Source: Flavobacterium coralii
GTDB lineage: Bacteria > Bacteroidota > Bacteroidia > Flavobacteriales > Flavobacteriaceae
Direction: 5' to 3'
Assembly (NCBI RefSeq): GCF_019891545.1
Contig: NZ_JAHDIU010000002.1
Location: forward strand, 248,001-312,000
DNA length: 64,000 nucleotides
Shown: one piece after another, positions 7,894 to 17,976 of the stretch
Position numbering within the stretch: position 1 is the stretch's first letter
Layout of the letters: each line of letters begins with the position of its first letter
Made by a program: the position numbers and the translations under genes
Notes under the pieces: model-generated
Told to the model about the DNA's origin: nothing
Databases searched by the model: none
Seen by the model: only the letters and a program-made list of their open reading frames with translations

Positions 7894-9936
7894 TTATTTT
7901 TGCCCGCCCGAAAGGTGTACAAGGTCGGTTATTATGGCAACGCCCTCTGCTATAAAAAGATCTGTCTTTATAGATTTACGTTTGTATTCGTTCATACTCA
8001 CATAAAATTCATCCTTACTTTTCATTGCAGTAGTTTCCTTTATGTTTAAAGCGGTTTCTTTCTCTGCTATAGTTTTAATTTTTTGCCACAGTGTGTCGGT
8101 AGCATGCACATCATCAAAAACAGCCATAAAAGTTACCGGTAATGGTGCTTTAGTACCTTTATATAGAGCATCAATTTTACTATTAAGCGCTTTTATTTCA
8201 GTAAAATCTTTATTGGCAGATACCCGCCCGCGGCTTAATTCAGCAGCTTTTTCTAAATTTTGCAAGGGCATTTTCCTGAATTCTTCAGATTCTGCAAGGC
8301 TATCGTTTACCATTGCTGTAGGCTGGCTGCTCTCTCTTGGTACAATACTTTCAAACAGAAGTGGGAGTTCTACATCAGGCAATATACCTGTATATTGGCT
8401 GCTTTTTCCTGTTATACGGTAAAACTTGTCTATAGATACTTTTACAAAATCCTGGTTGTTACTGTTTTCGCTGAGTGGTAAAATGGTTTGCATGCTGGCT
8501 TTGCCCATAGTGGTGCTGCCTACTATAAGCGCACGGTTATAGTCCTGCAATACCCCTGAAAAAAATTCGCTTGCCGAAGCAGAAAAGCCGTTTACTAATA
8601 CTACCATAGGGCCATTGTAAAGCATTCCGCGGTTATAGTCCTGAATGGTGTTGGTATAATTGTCTTTATCTTTTATTATGCCCACAGGCCCAAAATTGAT
8701 GAACATGCCTGCCATGCTTATAGCCTCGTCCATAGAGCCGCCCCCGTTATATTGTAAATCTATAATGAGGCCTTTTATACCATGTTTTTTAAGTTTGGTA
8801 ACTTCTTTAGCCACATCTTCTGCACAACCTTTCATTCCGGTATTATCAAATGCGGAATAGAAACTGGGTATTTTTATATAACCGACAGGTATTTCATTTC
8901 CGAGGACATAGCTGTAAACGCTGTGATCATCAGATTTCATTATTGTCTTTTCCAGGTTTACAGAATATATAGTGCCGTCTTTTTTGCGCAGTGTAAGCTC
9001 CACATTACGGTAAGTATCAGAAAAAACAATATCGGTAATGGCCTCCATATCGGTACACGACACTGCATATTCTATATCATTTGCGGCAAGTTTAAGTATC
9101 TGGTCGCCTTTGTCTATTTTCGATGTTTTATAGGCAGGCCCTCCCGGCACCACATCTTCCACAATTATTTCTTTTTTATCGTTTTGGCTAACATAAATAC
9201 CGAGCGAATAATTTTCGGTTACCAGGCTTGACACAAATGATGCTTTTTCATCATAATTAAAATAAGTGGAGTGGGGGTCAAAATAAGCGCAAAATGCAGT
9301 ATAGAACCTGTTGTATATATTATTTTCAAAACCTTCTTTCGGTTTTAGCTGGGCATTGGCACGGCAAAGATAGTTTTCACGTATTTTATCTTTAGCCTGC
9401 ATGCTTAGCTCTGGCAAATGTGCTGCAAGAGAATCTTTGTCTTTACTCAGTTTTGCTACATCCTCAAGTATATCCAGGATTATTTTTTTGCGGATAAACT
9501 TCCTGCTTACGGAAATATCTTTATTATATGGAAAAGCTCTTTTAGAGAAAAAAACAGTATCGGTGGTATTGAGGGGCAGCCCGGTTTCAAAAAGCTCAGA
9601 AGCTATCTGCCTGTTACGCTCCAGTGCCATTTTGTAAGTTGTGATAAAGTCGCTGAAAAAAGAGCAATCTCCGTTTTTAAGGTAATCATCAATTTTGTAA
9701 CAGTGCACCAGGAGCTTTTCATAATCTTCCTGGAGGAGAAGAATATGATTTTCATCAAGCCCTTCAACCACTGTATTAAAAACATAAACCGACAGGCTGT
9801 CGTCTATCGGTTTAGGCTGTATATGCCGCGTTTGCAGCACATGGCTTATTTTAGAGAAAATATCGCACGCATTTTTATGTTCCTGTGCTGTTGCAGATAC
9901 AAACAGCAGTAAAGCAATTGCGACGATATTTTTCAT
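7894..9936 (-). CDS. S41 family C-terminal processing (tail-specific) protease
   Basis: 680 residues with a signal peptide (MKNIVAIALLLFVSATAQ), so periplasmic. Order: a helical N-terminal region with the Prc-like motif FDPHSTYF (about 219-226), a PDZ domain (about 240-330, with VVPGGPAYKTSKIDKGDQIL), then the S41 catalytic core. The catalytic dyad is read as Ser454 in FSASASE and Lys479 in TTMGKAS, 25 residues apart as in E. coli Prc. Such enzymes trim C termini of envelope proteins. The C-terminal tail resembles the Prc extension. The gcvT stop lies 6 bases upstream of this start, so the two may be co-transcribed. Confidence 0.9.
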   Translation of the reverse strand: MKNIVAIALLLFVSATAQEHKNACDIFSKISHVLQTRHIQPKPIDDSLSVYVFNTVVEGLDENHILLLQEDYEKLLVHCYKIDDYLKNGDCSFFSDFITTYKMALERNRQIASELFETGLPLNTTDTVFFSKRAFPYNKDISVSRKFIRKKIILDILEDVAKLSKDKDSLAAHLPELSMQAKDKIRENYLCRANAQLKPKEGFENNIYNRFYTAFCAYFDPHSTYFNYDEKASFVSSLVTENYSLGIYVSQNDKKEIIVEDVVPGGPAYKTSKIDKGDQILKLAANDIEYAVSCTDMEAITDIVFSDTYRNVELTLRKKDGTIYSVNLEKTIMKSDDHSVYSYVLGNEIPVGYIKIPSFYSAFDNTGMKGCAEDVAKEVTKLKKHGIKGLIIDLQYNGGGSMDEAISMAGMFINFGPVGIIKDKDNYTNTIQDYNRGMLYNGPMVVLVNGFSASASEFFSGVLQDYNRALIVGSTTMGKASMQTILPLSENSNNQDFVKVSIDKFYRITGKSSQYTGILPDVELPLLFESIVPRESSQPTAMVNDSLAESEEFRKMPLQNLEKAAELSRGRVSANKDFTEIKALNSKIDALYKGTKAPLPVTFMAVFDDVHATDTLWQKIKTIAEKETALNIKETTAMKSKDEFYVSMNEYKRKSIKTDLFIAEGVAIITDLVHLSGGQK

Positions 9937-9941
9937 AAGCG

Positions 9942-11024
9942 TTATTTTTTATAGAAAGGAAGCTTAACCACCTTTGCAGGCACGTCGTTCTTCCTTATCC
10001 TGATGTATATTTCGCTGCCTTCGGCTGCATATTCGGCAGGTACATACCCCATACCGATACCTTTATTTAAAGATGGCGACATAGTACCCGATGTTACTTT
10101 GCCAATCACGTTACCTTCTTTGTCGGCAATTTCATAATCGTGCCTTGGTATGCCGCGTTCGGTAATCTCAAAACCTACCAGTTTTCTTTTTACGCCTTCT
10201 TCTTTTTGCTTTTTCAGCGCCTCTGAGTTGGTAAAATCTTTAGTAAACTTGGTTATCCAACCAAGTCCTGCTTCAAGTGGAGAGGTAGTATCATCTATGT
10301 CATTACCGTAAAGGCAAAAGCCCATTTCCAGCCTTAGGGTATCCCTGGCTGCAAGGCCTATCGGCTTAATGCCGTATGATACACCTGCTTCAAACACCTT
10401 GTTCCAAATCTGTTCAATCTCAGAATTTTTGGCATATATTTCAAAACCGCCGCTGCCGGTGTAGCCCGTAGCCGATATTATAACATGCTCTATACCTGCA
10501 AAATCGGCAACTTCAAAATGATAGTACTTTATTGCCGAAAGGTCTACAGAGGTTAATGCCTGCATGGCTTCAACTGCTTTTGGCCCCTGTATGGCAAGTA
10601 GCGAGTAGTCATCAGAAAGGTTACGCATCTCTACACCCATATCATTTTTAGATGATATCCATTTCCAGTCTTTTTCAATATTGCTGGCGTTAACTACCAA
10701 CAGGTATTTCTCTTCGTTAAAACGGTATATAATAAGATCGTCAACTATCCCGCCATTTTCATTCGGCAGGCATGAGTATTGCGCGCGCCCGTCTGTAAGT
10801 ACAGATGCATCATTGCTGCAAACTTTTTGTATCAGGCTTAGTGCATTAGGGCCTGTAAGCAAAAATTCGCCCATGTGCGATACATCAAAAACACCAACAC
10901 CGTTTCTTACGGTTTCGTGTTCTGCATTAACCCCTTCATATTGAACAGGCATGTTATAGCCTGCAAACGGTACCATTTTAGCACCCAGTGCTTCGTGAAC
11001 GTGCGTAAGCGCAGTATTTTTCAT
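9942..11024 (-). CDS. gcvT: aminomethyltransferase, glycine cleavage T protein
   Basis: 360 residues from the ATG at 11024 ([16 protein letters not shown]); the frame is open further upstream but the family normally begins here. GcvT transfers the methylene group from the H-protein aminomethyl arm to tetrahydrofolate, releasing ammonia. Characteristic stretches are [48 protein letters not shown] and the C-terminal barrel containing [21 protein letters not shown]. The other glycine cleavage genes are not in the window. A near-consensus -7 box (TACTTTAG) lies about 30 bases upstream, with no convincing -33. Confidence 0.95.
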   Translation of the reverse strand: MKNTALTHVHEALGAKMVPFAGYNMPVQYEGVNAEHETVRNGVGVFDVSHMGEFLLTGPNALSLIQKVCSNDASVLTDGRAQYSCLPNENGGIVDDLIIYRFNEEKYLLVVNASNIEKDWKWISSKNDMGVEMRNLSDDYSLLAIQGPKAVEAMQALTSVDLSAIKYYHFEVADFAGIEHVIISATGYTGSGGFEIYAKNSEIEQIWNKVFEAGVSYGIKPIGLAARDTLRLEMGFCLYGNDIDDTTSPLEAGLGWITKFTKDFTNSEALKKQKEEGVKRKLVGFEITERGIPRHDYEIADKEGNVIGKVTSGTMSPSLNKGIGMGYVPAEYAAEGSEIYIRIRKNDVPAKVVKLPFYKK

Positions 11025-11177
11025 TAGTTTGTGTTTGTTTTGTTTGATACCGCTAAAGTATTGAAAAATTAGCAAAACGCTTTTTATCCCGCAAAATAAT
11101 TAGGATTACTTTAGGTAAAGCCCATACTGTAACCGACTTTATTTATTGCTAACTTTACTTTTTAAAATCTGCGCCAC

Positions 11178-12677
11178 ATGAAACTATTTACTGCCGCACA
11201 GGTAAAGGAAGCCGACAGCTTAACTATAAAAAACCAACAGATATCATCGCTCGACCTAATGGAACGGGCAGCTACTCAGGCATACCTCTGGCTTAAAAAA
11301 AGTTATCCTGATAAAGAAACCCTGTTTCATGTATTTTGCGGTCTGGGCAACAATGGCGGTGATGGCCTTGTTATAGCACGCCTGCTGCATGAAGACAAAT
11401 ACAACGTTGTTTTGGATATTGCCGAAATCGCAGGCAGTCCCACAGCTGATTTTACCGCTAACCTTGAAATGGTTAAAAAAACAGGGATAGAAAAGAACAA
11501 TAACCAGATGGTGCCTTATACCAAAGGTAAGGTAGTAATTGTAGATGCAATATTTGGTATCGGGCTTTCGCGGGAACCTGATGATGAGGTAAAGGCTATT
11601 ATAAGCCGTATAAACAATAGTGAGGCTGTAGTGGTATCCATAGATGTACCGTCGGGGCTTTTCCTGGACAGGAAGACGGATATAGCAGTACAGGCAGATT
11701 ATGTACTAACATTTCAGTGCGGCAAGCTTGCTTTCTACCTGCCCGACAATTATAAATTCGTGAATAAAGCCATAATTTTGGATATTGGGCTGGACGCTGA
11801 ATATTTAAGGCAGACACATTCTGATTATTATCTTACTGAAAGGTATGCGGCTACCAAACTCTATAAGCCGCTATTGCCCTATGCGCATAAAGGCACACAG
11901 GGACATGCACTTATAATCGGCGGTAGCTATGGCAAAATTGGTGCCGTGTGCCTTTCGGCTAAAGCCGCGCTGAAAGCCGGATGCGGGCTTGTAACCGTTT
12001 TACTGCCTAAATGCGGCTACACCATTATACAAGGCTATTTTCCCGAAGCAATGGCTGTAACAAACGGAGAAGACTTTATAGAGCAAATACATTACAACAG
12101 TAATCCTGACGCTGTGGGCATCGGTCCCGGGTTAGGGCAGGAGCCGCAAACACAACAGGCATTGTTCGAATTTTTGCGCGCACACACCAAACCCATAGTT
12201 GTAGATGCCGATGTGCTTAATATACTTGCATCAAATAAAGAGCGGCTTGGCCTTTTGCCTCCGCAAAGCATACTAACCCCACACCCGAAAGAACTGCAAA
12301 GGCTTACAGGGGAATGGAGTGATGATTTTGAAATGCTGCAAAAAATTAAAGATTTTTCAAAAAAGTATAATGTAATTGTAGTTGCCAAGAATGCCCATAC
12401 TATTGTGGCGTATAAAGATGAGGTACATATAAATACCAGTGGCAATGCCGCTTTGGCAACAGGCGGCAGCGGAGATGTACTCACAGGCATACTTACAAGC
12501 CTGCTGGTACAGGGTTATTCGCCTTTTAATGCCGCTGTTTTCGGGGTTTACCTGCACGGATGTACCGCAGATATCGCCGTTAAAGAAATTAGTGCACAGG
12601 CTTTTACAGCTTCAGATATAATAGCTTACCTGGGCAAAGCGTATATGGAAATTGAAACCGATACACGAAATAAATGA
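11178..12677 (+). CDS. nnr: bifunctional NAD(P)HX epimerase / ADP-dependent dehydratase
   Basis: 499 residues made of two domains. The N-terminal YjeF_N epimerase (about 1-210) carries CGLGNNGGDGLVIAR and the DAIFGIGL motif. The C-terminal ribokinase-like dehydratase (about 225-495) has GHALIIGGSYGKIGA, ILTPHPKELQRL and the ATP-site motif GGSGDVLTG at about 429-437, where the aspartate is catalytic. Together they repair hydrated NADH and NADPH. The start ATG lies 21 bases past a degenerate -7 box (TAACTTTA at 11150). It is the usual bacterial fused form. Confidence 0.95.
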   Translation: MKLFTAAQVKEADSLTIKNQQISSLDLMERAATQAYLWLKKSYPDKETLFHVFCGLGNNGGDGLVIARLLHEDKYNVVLDIAEIAGSPTADFTANLEMVKKTGIEKNNNQMVPYTKGKVVIVDAIFGIGLSREPDDEVKAIISRINNSEAVVVSIDVPSGLFLDRKTDIAVQADYVLTFQCGKLAFYLPDNYKFVNKAIILDIGLDAEYLRQTHSDYYLTERYAATKLYKPLLPYAHKGTQGHALIIGGSYGKIGAVCLSAKAALKAGCGLVTVLLPKCGYTIIQGYFPEAMAVTNGEDFIEQIHYNSNPDAVGIGPGLGQEPQTQQALFEFLRAHTKPIVVDADVLNILASNKERLGLLPPQSILTPHPKELQRLTGEWSDDFEMLQKIKDFSKKYNVIVVAKNAHTIVAYKDEVHINTSGNAALATGGSGDVLTGILTSLLVQGYSPFNAAVFGVYLHGCTADIAVKEISAQAFTASDIIAYLGKAYMEIETDTRNK

Positions 12678-12745
12678 AAAATTAATAAAAAAGTTGTTTT
12701 TTAGTTATGGATTAAGGAATTTTGACCTGTCAAACAATTCATAAA

Positions 12746-14254
12746 ATGGAAACCATACATTACATTAGTTCCGAAATACTATCGCTTGAAATACTGAAAG
12801 ATATAATTACACAGGATAAAAAACTGGCACTCTCTGAAGAAGCAAGGGTAAACATTGAAAAGTGCCGCACCTATCTTGATGAAAAAATGAAGGAACACAG
12901 CGAGCCCATTTATGGTATTAATACAGGTTTCGGTTCTTTGTATAATGTAAAAATTTCTAATGACAATCTTTCCAAACTACAGGAAAACCTTGTAAAATCG
13001 CACGCTTGCGGCACGGGTGAAGAAGTACCGTTGGCTATTGTTAAAATAATGCTGCTGCTTAAAATACAGTCGCTCAGCTATGGTAATTCGGGCGTACAGT
13101 TGCAAACTGTTGAAAGGCTCATCGAATTTTATAATAATGATATACTGCCCATTGTTTACACACAGGGTTCGCTTGGTGCTTCGGGCGACCTTGCACCACT
13201 GGCACATCTTTCGCTGCCACTGCTTGGCGAAGGCGAAGTTTATGCCGACGGTTTCAGGCAGCCTGCTAACAAGGTACTTTCTAAAATGAGTTGGGAGCCG
13301 GTTGTGCTTAAATCGAAAGAAGGGCTTGCCCTGCTCAATGGCACACAGTTTATGGCGGCATATGGGGTACATATACTCATCAAATCAATTAAGCTGAGTT
13401 ACCTGTCAGATGTGATAGGAGCTGTTTCGTTAGAGGGGTTTGACGGCAGGATAGAACCTTTTAATGAGCTTATACACCTGATAAGGCCACACAAAGGACA
13501 GATAGTTACCGCTAAGCGTATGAACGAAATTTTAGAGGGCAGTGAAATTATTGCGCAGCATAAAAAGCATGTGCAGGACCCCTATTCTTTCCGTTGCATA
13601 CCACAGGTGCATGGCGCCAGCAAAGATGCGATAGATTACGTAAAGAAAGTATTCCGAACCGAGATAAACTCTGTTACCGATAACCCGAACATTTTTATTG
13701 ACAGCGACGAAATAATATCGGGAGGTAACTTTCACGGGCAGCCGCTTGCCCTTGCGCTTGACTTTTTAGCTATTGCCCTTGCCGAGCTTGGCAGCATATC
13801 CGAAAGGCGTACCTATCAGCTTATATCAGGCCTGCGCGGCTTACCACCGTTTTTAGTGAGCAACCCGGGATTGAACTCAGGGTTTATGATTCCGCAATAT
13901 ACGGCTGCAAGCATTGTGAGCCAGAACAAACAATTGGCTACTCCTGCAAGTGTTGACAGCATAGTATCATCTAACGGGCAGGAAGACCATGTAAGCATGG
14001 GTGCTAATGCAGCAACAAAGGCACTTAAGGTAATTGACAACCTGGAGCGCATACTTGCCATAGAGCTTATGAATGCCAGCCAGGCAATTGAGTTCAGGAG
14101 GCCGCTGAAATCAAGCGAATTTATAGAGTCGTTTATAAAATCGTACAGGGAGGAAGTTCCGCTTGTTGAGGAAGACAGGATACTGCATTATGATATAGAA
14201 AATACCATTGCATTTATACAGCATTTAGAGCTTGACGAAAGTGTATTTGAATAA
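12746..14254 (+). CDS. hutH: histidine ammonia-lyase
   Basis: 502 residues from the ATG at 12746; a TTG 24 bases upstream extends the frame but adds no family sequence. It deaminates histidine to urocanate, the first step of histidine catabolism. The Ala145-Ser146-Gly147 triplet in GSLGASGDLAPL forms the electrophilic MIO cofactor autocatalytically. YGINTGFGSL and the late motif SNGQEDHVSMGANAA are also conserved. hutI is 4 kb away on the other strand and hutU is absent from the window, so the pathway is not a single operon here. Confidence 0.95.
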   Translation: METIHYISSEILSLEILKDIITQDKKLALSEEARVNIEKCRTYLDEKMKEHSEPIYGINTGFGSLYNVKISNDNLSKLQENLVKSHACGTGEEVPLAIVKIMLLLKIQSLSYGNSGVQLQTVERLIEFYNNDILPIVYTQGSLGASGDLAPLAHLSLPLLGEGEVYADGFRQPANKVLSKMSWEPVVLKSKEGLALLNGTQFMAAYGVHILIKSIKLSYLSDVIGAVSLEGFDGRIEPFNELIHLIRPHKGQIVTAKRMNEILEGSEIIAQHKKHVQDPYSFRCIPQVHGASKDAIDYVKKVFRTEINSVTDNPNIFIDSDEIISGGNFHGQPLALALDFLAIALAELGSISERRTYQLISGLRGLPPFLVSNPGLNSGFMIPQYTAASIVSQNKQLATPASVDSIVSSNGQEDHVSMGANAATKALKVIDNLERILAIELMNASQAIEFRRPLKSSEFIESFIKSYREEVPLVEEDRILHYDIENTIAFIQHLELDESVFE

Positions 14255-14261
14255 ATAAAGA

Positions 14262-14329
14262 AATTCCATTTCGGGCGTAATCGGGAAAATCAGATTTCTC
14301 GCTTACTTTGTTTCGCCCGAAATGGAATT
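14262..14329. repeat. nested palindrome, bidirectional terminator or REP-like element
   Basis: AATTCCATTTCGGGCG (14262-14277) pairs perfectly over 16 bp with 14314-14329. Inside the 36-base loop CGGGAAA and TTTCTCG form a second stem of 7 bp with one G-T pair. It lies between the convergent hutH and esterase genes. Confidence 0.7.
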
Positions 14330-14350
14330 CAAATATATATCTGATAATTA

Positions 14351-15202
14351 TTACTCAAACCTGTCTGACAGGAATGTTATTGTCTTGCTAAAGACTTCCT
14401 GCATTATCTGGATATTCCAGTCACCATGCCCGCCATCAGGATAAAAATTATATTCGTTATATACACCTGCCTCGTCCAGCGCAGCTTTAAGCAGAGGTCC
14501 TTGTGTTGAGGGTATCAACGGGTCCTGCCCGCCAAAAAAAGAAAGGGTAGGGGGCGCTTCTGCAGTTATGTGAGCTACGGGGTTTAATGCCTCAATCTGT
14601 TCTGCTGTAGGGTTGGCTGTACCCAGCAATGTTATAGCCGATTGCTCGTATAGTGGATGCTCGGCATAGGCAGGGTCGGTAAAGTCGGCAGGACCTACAA
14701 TGTTTACAACAGCTTTTACATCATTATCGGTATCATACTTATAGCTGTAAAGCATTGATAAATGTCCACCGGCACTAATGCCTACAAAAGCATAGTCATC
14801 AGACAATACATAATCACTTTCCTCAAGATGCTCTATAACGCTTTTAATATCGTCAATCTGCATAGGGTAGGCAGGGTTTTGTGAAGAGGCCAGCCTGTAA
14901 TTCATATTTACAATTGCATGATTGGGGAATTCTGACTTAATTGTGGGGATTATAAAATTCATATCCTCTTTTTGCCCGGCTACCCAGGAGCCGCCATGAA
15001 CCAATATAATAACCTTTGTATCTTTATCACGGTTCTCCGGCAGGTACACATCCATTTTTTGCTGATTATGGCTGCCATAGGCAACATTAAACAACTCTTC
15101 GGCTGCAAGAGGCGCTGTTAAATCAGAATTGTTATCATCATTAGAGCTGCATCCCGTAGTAAGGAATAAAAGCAGCAGGGGTAATAATAGTAGCTTTTTC
15201 AT
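14351..15202 (-). CDS. alpha/beta hydrolase lipoprotein (BD-FAE/carboxylesterase type)
   Basis: 283 residues from the ATG at 15202, chosen because it gives a clean lipoprotein signal (MKKLLLLPLLLLFLTTGCSS, lipobox TTGC). The Asp-Asp-Asn-Asn tail after the cysteine fits surface or outer-membrane sorting. The fold signatures are the oxyanion motif HGGSW, nucleophile elbow GISAGGH, acid GGQDPLIP and catalytic histidine in GGHGDWN. It probably hydrolyses an ester or small peptide; substrate unknown. The frame continues 45 bases upstream without a plausible signal. Confidence 0.85.
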   Translation of the reverse strand: MKKLLLLPLLLLFLTTGCSSNDDNNSDLTAPLAAEELFNVAYGSHNQQKMDVYLPENRDKDTKVIILVHGGSWVAGQKEDMNFIIPTIKSEFPNHAIVNMNYRLASSQNPAYPMQIDDIKSVIEHLEESDYVLSDDYAFVGISAGGHLSMLYSYKYDTDNDVKAVVNIVGPADFTDPAYAEHPLYEQSAITLLGTANPTAEQIEALNPVAHITAEAPPTLSFFGGQDPLIPSTQGPLLKAALDEAGVYNEYNFYPDGGHGDWNIQIMQEVFSKTITFLSDRFE

Positions 15203-15281
15203 AGTTATTTTGTTAGTTATGTACACAATCAATACATATAACAACAATTACTATGCCCGGTATCGTTAAATAAAATACAAA

Positions 15282-16043
15282 CTAAATAACCTTTTTAATT
15301 ACACGTAGTTTGTGCGTATGCCTGCGGGTATCAATATTGTAAATGCCTAAATGATCCAGCCTGTCAATGCGTACTTTGCCGTGGGCATGTATAATGTAGT
15401 TGTCTTCCATTATAATACCTACGTGTATGATAGCTCCTTCTTCATTATCAAAAAATGCAAGGTCTCCCGCTTCGCTTTCTTCTATAAAACTTAGTGCCTC
15501 TCCCTGTGTGGCCTGTTGTGAAGCATCACGCAACAGCTTGTAGCCGTTTAGCTTATAAACCATTTGTGTAAAGCCCGAACAATCTATCCCGAAAGGTGTT
15601 TTGCCTCCCCATAAATAGGGCGCGTTAAGGTACATGAATGCTGTACGCAAAAGATTATGCTTTCCGCTTACACCTGTAGCACGTAACCCTTCAAAAGTAT
15701 AATTATCAGTATTTATGGAAGGATGGTCTAAAAAAGAAAGTGATGCGCCTATGGGTATGGGCATCAGTTGATTTCCGGGAGTGGTAATATACTCAATAAG
15801 GTCGGCATTTAGTACTGCCGGAACTTTTTCAAGCTGCCCGTATTCGGTTTCGGATATATTCCTGAACTGCTTGTTATCTATCCACCCGTTGTAGCCGTCA
15901 TAAGCAAGTGCTATGCGCGACCATTTTTGGTTTTGCTCAAGTATTTTAAAGTGTTCGCCAAAAAGTACCTGCGATGTCATTTCGCTTCTGTCGCTGGGTT
16001 CAAGTCGCAGTGGCACAATAGCAAGGTTACAAATACCAAACAT
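15282..16043 (-). CDS. NlpC/P60 (C40) cell-wall peptidase with SH3-like domains
   Basis: 253 residues. An N-terminal SH3-like part (about 15-60, FGEHFKILEQNQKWSRIALAYDGYNGWID) and a linker are followed by the NlpC/P60 domain (about 125-250). Catalytic Cys155 sits in FGIDCSGF and His207 in AIIHVGI. YLWGGKTPF is the usual entry motif. The family cleaves D-gamma-glutamyl-meso-diaminopimelate links in peptidoglycan peptides. No N-terminal signal peptide is evident, so it may act on recycled muropeptides in the cytoplasm, as YkfC-like enzymes do. Confidence 0.88.
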   Translation of the reverse strand: MFGICNLAIVPLRLEPSDRSEMTSQVLFGEHFKILEQNQKWSRIALAYDGYNGWIDNKQFRNISETEYGQLEKVPAVLNADLIEYITTPGNQLMPIPIGASLSFLDHPSINTDNYTFEGLRATGVSGKHNLLRTAFMYLNAPYLWGGKTPFGIDCSGFTQMVYKLNGYKLLRDASQQATQGEALSFIEESEAGDLAFFDNEEGAIIHVGIIMEDNYIIHAHGKVRIDRLDHLGIYNIDTRRHTHKLRVIKKVI

Positions 16044-16075
16044 TATGGGTTTATATAGTATTAGTTATTAAAAAA

Positions 16076-16124
16076 CGTTGCTCCGGGTTAACCACAAATA
16101 TAGTAGTTAATTCCGTAAGCAACG
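16076..16124. repeat. imperfect hairpin between DUF2200 and C40 genes
   Basis: CGTTGCT (16076-16082) and AGCAACG (16118-16124) pair perfectly, with inner arms TTAAC and GTTAA. It could be a factor-independent terminator for the thiolase-DUF2200 unit or a leader structure of the C40 gene; there is no strong T run on either strand. Confidence 0.35.
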
Positions 16125-16166
16125 CTAATCATTATTGTTGTTTTAAGATAAGTTATCAAGGTAGTT

Positions 16167-16523
16167 TTACGCTTCGCGTAAAATCTTTTCCATCTTTCGG
16201 CCTTTTGCCAACTCATCTACAAGTTTATCAAGATACCTGACTTTTTTAGTTAAAGGATTTTCTATTTCCTCTATACGATAACCGCAAATAACTCCCGTTA
16301 TAAGGTTGCTGTTCGGGTTTAAGTCGGCATCATTAAAAAACTGTTCAAAAGTCACTTTTTCATCTATAAGCTGTTGCAGCTTTTCATCAGTAAAGCCTGT
16401 AAGCCAGTTTATTACAAGGTGCAGTTCTTCTTTAGTCCTGCCTTTTTTTTCCACCTTTGCAAGGTAGTGTGGGTAAACTGAGGCAAATGTCATACTTGCC
16501 ATACGCTCATCGTGACTTTTCAT
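16167..16523 (-). CDS. DUF2200 family protein
   Basis: 118 residues that closely follow the DUF2200 pattern: MKSHDERMASMTFASVYPHY at the N terminus, VEKKGRTKEELHLVINWLTGF, then ITGVICGYRIEEIENPLTKKVRYLDKLVDELAKG. Family members are small cytoplasmic proteins of unknown function. The gene begins 22 bases after the thiolase stop and is probably co-transcribed with it. Confidence 0.85.
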   Translation of the reverse strand: MKSHDERMASMTFASVYPHYLAKVEKKGRTKEELHLVINWLTGFTDEKLQQLIDEKVTFEQFFNDADLNPNSNLITGVICGYRIEEIENPLTKKVRYLDKLVDELAKGRKMEKILREA

Positions 16524-16545
16524 GGCTTTACTGCTTACTTATAAT

Positions 16546-17727
16546 TTATGCCCTTTCTATAACTATGGCAGATGCGCCGCCACCGCCATTACAAATAGCC
16601 GCAGCACCTATTTTACCATTGTTTTGCTCAAGTACACTCAGCAGGGTAACTATTATCCTTGCGCCCGAGCAGCCAAGTGGATGCCCAAGTGATACAGCAC
16701 CACCATTTACATTTACTTTAGCGGGATCTAATCCAAGAATTTTAGTATTGGCAATACCCACTACAGAGAATGCCTCATTAAATTCAAAGAAATCAACATC
16801 TTCTTTGGTGATACCTGCCTTTTCAAGTGCTTTTGGTAATGCTTTAGCAGGAGATGTAGTGAACCATTTTGGCTCCTGTTCTGCATCGGCATAGCCTTTA
16901 ATGTAAGCAAGCGGCTTAAGTCCAAGCTCGTTAGCTTTTTCCTCACTCATAAGTACAAGCGCTGCCGCACCATCGTTTATGGTAGAAGCATTTGCAGCAG
17001 TTACAGTACCTTCTTTAGTAAAAACAGCATTTAATGAAGGGATTTTGTCCAGCTTAACATTGGTATATTCCTCATCTTTAGTTACCATTACCGGGTCGCC
17101 TTTGCGCTGAGGTACCGCTACAGGAACCACTTCGTTATCAAATTTACCTTCATCCCACGCACGGGCAGAACGCTGGTAAGATTCTATTGCAAAGTTATCC
17201 TGCTCTTCGCGGCTAATTTTATATTCTGTTGCACAAAGGTCGGCACAAACGCCCATTGCATTATTATCATAAGCATCGGTAAGGCCGTCTTTCTGTAATC
17301 CGTCAATCATGGTAACAGGCCCAAATTTGCTGCCGTTCCTCATCTGAACATAATGCGGGATAAGGCTCATGCTTTCCATACCGCCGGCAACCACAACATC
17401 AGCATCGCCGCACATAATGCTTTGTGCGCCCTGCATAACAGCTTTCATGCCCGATGCACATACTTTGTTTACTGTAGTAGCCACAACACTGTCAGGAAGC
17501 CCGGCATGTCTTGAAGCCTGCCTTGCAGGGGCTTGGCCAACACCTGCCTGAACTACGTTACCCATAAGCACTTCCTGAACAAGGTTGCCATCAAGGTTTA
17601 TTTTATTAAGCGCTCCTTTAATTGCAGCAGCCCCGAGTTGAGAAGCCGGAACAGTTGATAATGCTCCCATAAAACTGCCTATCGGCGTGCGCGCTGCAGA
17701 TACTATAACTACTTTTTTATTGTTCAT
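16546..17727 (-). CDS. acetyl-CoA C-acyltransferase (thiolase)
   Basis: 393 residues, full length for a thiolase. It cleaves 3-ketoacyl-CoA with CoA or, in reverse, condenses two acetyl-CoA. The acyl-accepting Cys90 is in [12 protein letters not shown], His349 in [11 protein letters not shown] and Cys379 in [10 protein letters not shown]. The sequence is closest in style to acetyl-CoA acetyltransferases (AtoB-like), but a FadA role cannot be excluded. A 16-base palindrome lies about 80 bases upstream and may be an operator. DUF2200 follows downstream. Confidence 0.92.
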   Translation of the reverse strand: MNNKKVVIVSAARTPIGSFMGALSTVPASQLGAAAIKGALNKINLDGNLVQEVLMGNVVQAGVGQAPARQASRHAGLPDSVVATTVNKVCASGMKAVMQGAQSIMCGDADVVVAGGMESMSLIPHYVQMRNGSKFGPVTMIDGLQKDGLTDAYDNNAMGVCADLCATEYKISREEQDNFAIESYQRSARAWDEGKFDNEVVPVAVPQRKGDPVMVTKDEEYTNVKLDKIPSLNAVFTKEGTVTAANASTINDGAAALVLMSEEKANELGLKPLAYIKGYADAEQEPKWFTTSPAKALPKALEKAGITKEDVDFFEFNEAFSVVGIANTKILGLDPAKVNVNGGAVSLGHPLGCSGARIIVTLLSVLEQNNGKIGAAAICNGGGGASAIVIERA

Positions 17728-17806
17728 TTTAAAACTGTGTTATTACGGTTGATGTTGCGAAATTACTGATTTTTACCGCTTATAAAAACAAACTATTTAA
17801 AAAAAT

Positions 17807-17822
17807 ATTGATAAGTATCAAT
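17807..17822. promoter_or_regulatory. palindrome upstream of the thiolase, possible operator
   Basis: ATTGATA-AG-TATCAAT is a perfect inverted repeat with a 2-base centre, flanked by A and T runs. It lies 80 bases before the thiolase ATG, just upstream of a degenerate -7 box read on the minus strand (TAGTTTG near 17790). The size and symmetry suit a dimeric repressor; the regulator is not in the window. Confidence 0.4.
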
Positions 17823-17976
17823 TTTTTTAATAATGGCTCATTTTTGTTATTCATTGTATGTAAAATTATTACTACTAAACACAACACACTTATTTTAAAA
17901 AATGTTTGGCATTAGCTTAAGGCAGCCACGGCACTTGGTTTTGTAATTTTATAATCTAACCATTAAAAATTAAGTT

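Noticed and set aside
8782-9912. Two open frames (149 and 164 codons) antisense to the S41 protease
   Set aside because: Both lie wholly within the coding region of a clear protease and carry no motif.
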